From an uncultured Elusimicrobium sp. (GTDB lineage Bacteria; Elusimicrobiota; Endomicrobiia; Endomicrobiales; Endomicrobiaceae): a DNA stretch of 8,324 bases. How positions within the stretch are numbered: position 1 is the stretch's first letter; the number at the start of each line of letters is the position of its first letter. Where the stretch lies: contig CACWKJ010000038.1 in the NCBI GenBank assembly GCA_902761395.1, positions 1 through 8,324 of the forward strand, read 5' to 3'. Positions 6,737 to 8,324 of this stretch are shown here, one piece after another. Both the position numbers and the translations under genes were made by a program. The notes under the pieces are model-generated. The model ran no database searches. It was given only the letters and a program-made list of their open reading frames with translations, and had not been told where the DNA came from.

Positions 6737-7297
6737 ATGTTACCTAAAGAACTTTTGGCATCCGGCGAAGATGCTATGAAAAAAACAATAGAAAAAACAA
6801 AACATGATTTTTCTACAGTTAGAACTGGCAGAGCAAATGCAGCTCTCTTGGACGGAATAAAAGTTGAAAGTTACGGTTCATTATTGGCTTTAAATCAGGT
6901 TGCCGGAGTTAGTGTTCCCGACGGAAGAACCTTGGAAATAAGACCTTGGGATTTAACTCAGCTCGGTGCAATAGAAAAAGCTATATTGAAATCCGATTTG
7001 GGACTTACACCTGTAAATGACGGTAAAATCGTAAGAATTTCAATACCTGCACTTACGGAAGAAAGAAGAAAAGAAATCGTTAAAGTTGTTAACAAAATGT
7101 CTGAAGATTATAAAGTTGCAATAAGAAACGAAAGAAGACATATTGTTGATGAAATAAAGAAATTGGAAAAAGAAAAAGCAATTACCGAAGACGACAGAAA
7201 AAAATATGAAGTTGATGTTCAAAAATTGACGGATACTTATGTAGGTAAAATAGAAGAATTGGTAAAACAAAAAGAAGAAGAATTAATGAAAATATAA
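6737..7297 (+). CDS. frr: Ribosome recycling factor
   Basis: With EF-G, RRF splits the post-termination ribosome so that subunits can be reused. The 186 residues match the family almost exactly (E. coli 185). The three-helix bundle of domain I carries STVRTGRANAALLDG (26-40). The short beta domain II contains the conserved PDGRTLEIRPWD and IRISIP-like segments. The C-terminal long helix begins at LTEERRKEIVK and includes RNERRH, whose Arg residues contact 23S rRNA in known structures. A strong GGAGGAG (6728-6734) fixes the ATG, ten bases after pyrH. The pyrH-frr order is widely conserved. Confidence 0.98.
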   Translation: MLPKELLASGEDAMKKTIEKTKHDFSTVRTGRANAALLDGIKVESYGSLLALNQVAGVSVPDGRTLEIRPWDLTQLGAIEKAILKSDLGLTPVNDGKIVRISIPALTEERRKEIVKVVNKMSEDYKVAIRNERRHIVDEIKKLEKEKAITEDDRKKYEVDVQKLTDTYVGKIEELVKQKEEELMKI

Positions 7298-7322
7298 CCA
7301 ATAAAAAAGGGGAGGTTGTAAA

Positions 7323-7496
7323 ATGGCTTATTCAATAGATAAGGAAACTTGTGTAGGTTGCGGTTCTTGTGCAGCAAATTGTCCTGTAGAAGCAATAAAA
7401 GCAGGTGATGACGGCAAGTATGCAATTGGTGATGCATGTGTTGAATGTGGTGCATGTGCAGCAAATTGCCCTGTAAACGCAATATCTCAAAAGTAA
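7323..7496 (+). CDS. Clostridial-type 2[4Fe-4S] ferredoxin, 57 residues
   Basis: This small acidic electron carrier holds two low-potential [4Fe-4S] clusters. Two copies of the CxxCxxCxxxCP motif are visible: Cys10, Cys13, Cys16, Cys20-Pro21 and Cys39, Cys42, Cys45, Cys49-Pro50. The two halves are clear internal repeats, CAANCPVEAI against CAANCPVNAI, as expected from the ancestral duplication. The length matches classical 55-60 residue ferredoxins of anaerobes, which serve pyruvate:ferredoxin oxidoreductase, hydrogenases and related enzymes. The ATG follows GGGGAGG (7309-7315) by seven bases, one of the strongest ribosome binding sites here. It lies 25 bases after frr and 21 before uppS, an unusual place for a ferredoxin, since neither neighbour uses one. 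No separate promoter or terminator is evident, so it is probably carried in the operon. Its redox partners are not encoded in this window. Confidence 0.96.
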   Translation: MAYSIDKETCVGCGSCAANCPVEAIKAGDDGKYAIGDACVECGACAANCPVNAISQK

Positions 7497-7517
7497 TTTT
7501 TATAAAGTAGTAAAAAA

Positions 7518-8225
7518 GTGTCTTTGAAAGAACAAATAGATTTAACAAAGTTACCTAAACATGTTGCAATAATCATGGACGGTAACGGAAGATGGGCAAA
7601 GAAAAGAATGTTGCCCAGAATAATCGGTCATACTAATGGGGTCAAGACTGTTAAAAAGATTGTTGAGTTTGCAAGAAAACTCAATATACAGGTTTTGACC
7701 CTATATGCTTTTTCTACGGAGAATTGGCAAAGACCGAAAGATGAAGTATCCGGAATAATGACATTGTTGAAAACATATTTGAAAAGCGAATTGGAAAATA
7801 TGATTGAAAACCAAATTTCGTTTAGAGTGAGCGGTGATATTTCAAGAATGTCGGAAGATATTCAGGCGGAACTTAAAGAAGCTGTAGATAAAACAAAAGA
7901 TATGAAAAGTCTTGTTTTGAACCTTGCATTAAATTACGGTTCCAGACAAGAAATTTTAATGGCCTGCAGGGATTTGATGAGTAAAGGAATAACAAATCCT
8001 ACCGAGCAAGATTTTTCAGATTGTTTGTATACGAAAGGGTTGCCGGATCCCGATTTGTTGATAAGAACTTCCGGTGAAATGAGAATTTCGAATTTTTTGT
8101 TGTGGCAAATTGCTTATACCGAAATTTATGTAACCGATGTTTTGTGGCCTGATTTTAACGAAGATGAATTTTGTAAAGCAATTATCGACTACCAAAAAAG
8201 GGACAGAAGATTCGGAAAAGTGTAA
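7518..8225 (+). CDS. uppS: Undecaprenyl pyrophosphate synthase (cis-prenyltransferase)
   Basis: UppS adds eight isopentenyl units in cis to farnesyl pyrophosphate, making the C55 carrier for peptidoglycan and other envelope polymers, at the inner face of the membrane. IIMDGNGRWAKKR (18-30) carries the catalytic Asp21 (Asp26 in E. coli). His38 lies in GHTNG, and the FSTENW loop is at 65-70. RTSGEMRISNFLLWQIAYTE (183-202) contains the pyrophosphate-binding Arg residues and the magnesium-linked Glu. The end, RDRRFG, is also standard. The 235 residues are near the family length. The best start is GTG at 7518. An in-frame TAA at 7503-7505 rules out a longer form, and TTG at 7524 is the only close alternative. 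No Shine-Dalgarno precedes the start, so coupling to the ferredoxin gene 21 bases upstream is likely. cdsA and dxr often follow uppS, but repeats follow it here. Confidence 0.97.
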   Translation: MSLKEQIDLTKLPKHVAIIMDGNGRWAKKRMLPRIIGHTNGVKTVKKIVEFARKLNIQVLTLYAFSTENWQRPKDEVSGIMTLLKTYLKSELENMIENQISFRVSGDISRMSEDIQAELKEAVDKTKDMKSLVLNLALNYGSRQEILMACRDLMSKGITNPTEQDFSDCLYTKGLPDPDLLIRTSGEMRISNFLLWQIAYTEIYVTDVLWPDFNEDEFCKAIIDYQKRDRRFGKV

Positions 8226-8229
8226 AACG

Positions 8230-8322
8230 ACAATGTACAATTTACAATGTACAATGTATAATTAACGACGAGATCCCGCATCAAGTGCGGGATGACAGAC
8301 AAAAAGATAATTTATAATTAAC
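8230..8322. repeat. Heptamer repeat tract interrupted by a REP-like palindrome
   Basis: Immediately after uppS, 7-base units run head to tail: ACAATGT, ACAATTT, ACAATGT, ACAATGT, ATAATTA, then AC (8230-8266). The same heptamer style resumes at 8307-8322 as ATAATTT, ATAATTA, AC. Between them lie 40 bases of different, GC-richer composition, so TATAATTAAC flanks the segment on both sides (8257-8266 and 8313-8322). The layout resembles short tandem heptamer repeats found between genes in several bacterial groups. Copy number elsewhere in the genome cannot be judged from here. Confidence 0.7.
8273..8293. repeat. GC-rich palindrome resembling a REP element
   Basis: ATCCCGCA (8273-8280) and TGCGGGAT (8286-8293) form a perfect 8-bp stem around a TCAAG loop. 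Its complement begins GTCATCCCGC, similar in form to REP-type intergenic palindromes that some genomes carry in many copies. No T-run follows on either strand, so it is a poor intrinsic terminator. In this position it could protect the 3' end of the operon mRNA, which is an inference. Confidence 0.6.
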
Positions 8323-8324
8323 AG

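Noticed and set aside
7237..7548. Minus-strand open frame of 103 codons across frr end, ferredoxin and uppS start
   Set aside because: Its His- and Leu-rich composition is the complement of the repeated Cys-rich ferredoxin codons; the plus strand has an eight-Cys ferredoxin with a strong ribosome binding site.
8273..8306. Intrinsic terminator after uppS
   Set aside because: The stem is strong, but no T-run follows on the plus strand (GACAGACAAAAAG) or on the minus strand.
8230..8322. CRISPR array
   Set aside because: Units are only 7 bases, without spacers of constant length and without cas genes.

Overview
The window is AT-rich bacterial chromosome carrying ordinary housekeeping genes. Strong Shine-Dalgarno sequences, a rpsB-tsf-pyrH-frr-uppS gene order, a clostridial-type 2[4Fe-4S] ferredoxin and a MurJ lipid II flippase indicate a bacterium that makes peptidoglycan and probably has an anaerobic, ferredoxin-using metabolism. 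The protein flavour (rpsB, murJ, uvrC) would suit an Elusimicrobiota/Endomicrobia-like organism. That placement is an impression from memory, not a result, and another AT-rich anaerobic lineage is possible.

Left part (1-2913, plus strand): the window opens inside murJ, which overlaps uvrC by 17 bases, so the two are probably co-transcribed. The predicted UvrC is only 432 residues. It keeps both nuclease centres and the four-cysteine cluster, but lacks the roughly 110-residue segment between the UVR motif and the RNase H-like domain and the C-terminal helix-hairpin-helix domain. About 230 bases without a convincing gene follow and look like decayed or repeat-derived DNA.

Middle (2914-4238): a solitary minus-strand AqpZ-type aquaporin has its own promoter, Shine-Dalgarno and a strong intrinsic terminator. 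It diverges from a solitary folK, whose best -10 box lies so close to the ATG that the mRNA may be leaderless.

Right part (4225-8225, plus strand): a promoter at the end of folK starts an operon of rpsB, tsf, pyrH, frr, a 57-residue ferredoxin and uppS, with gaps of 2 to 25 bases. The rpsB mRNA has a leader of roughly 127 nt with several possible stems and an eight-codon mini-ORF ending one base before rpsB, so translational autoregulation is plausible. The operon combines translation (S2, EF-Ts, ribosome recycling factor), UMP phosphorylation and undecaprenyl pyrophosphate synthesis. UppS at the right end and MurJ at the left end act in the same lipid-carrier and peptidoglycan pathway.

Right edge (8226-8324): a heptamer repeat tract is interrupted by a 40-base GC-rich segment with a perfect 8-bp palindrome, resembling REP-type dispersed elements.

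No defence, mobile or plainly new multi-gene system is visible. The points most worth a second look are the reduced UvrC, the rpsB leader, the embedded ferredoxin and the two repeat-like intergenic stretches.
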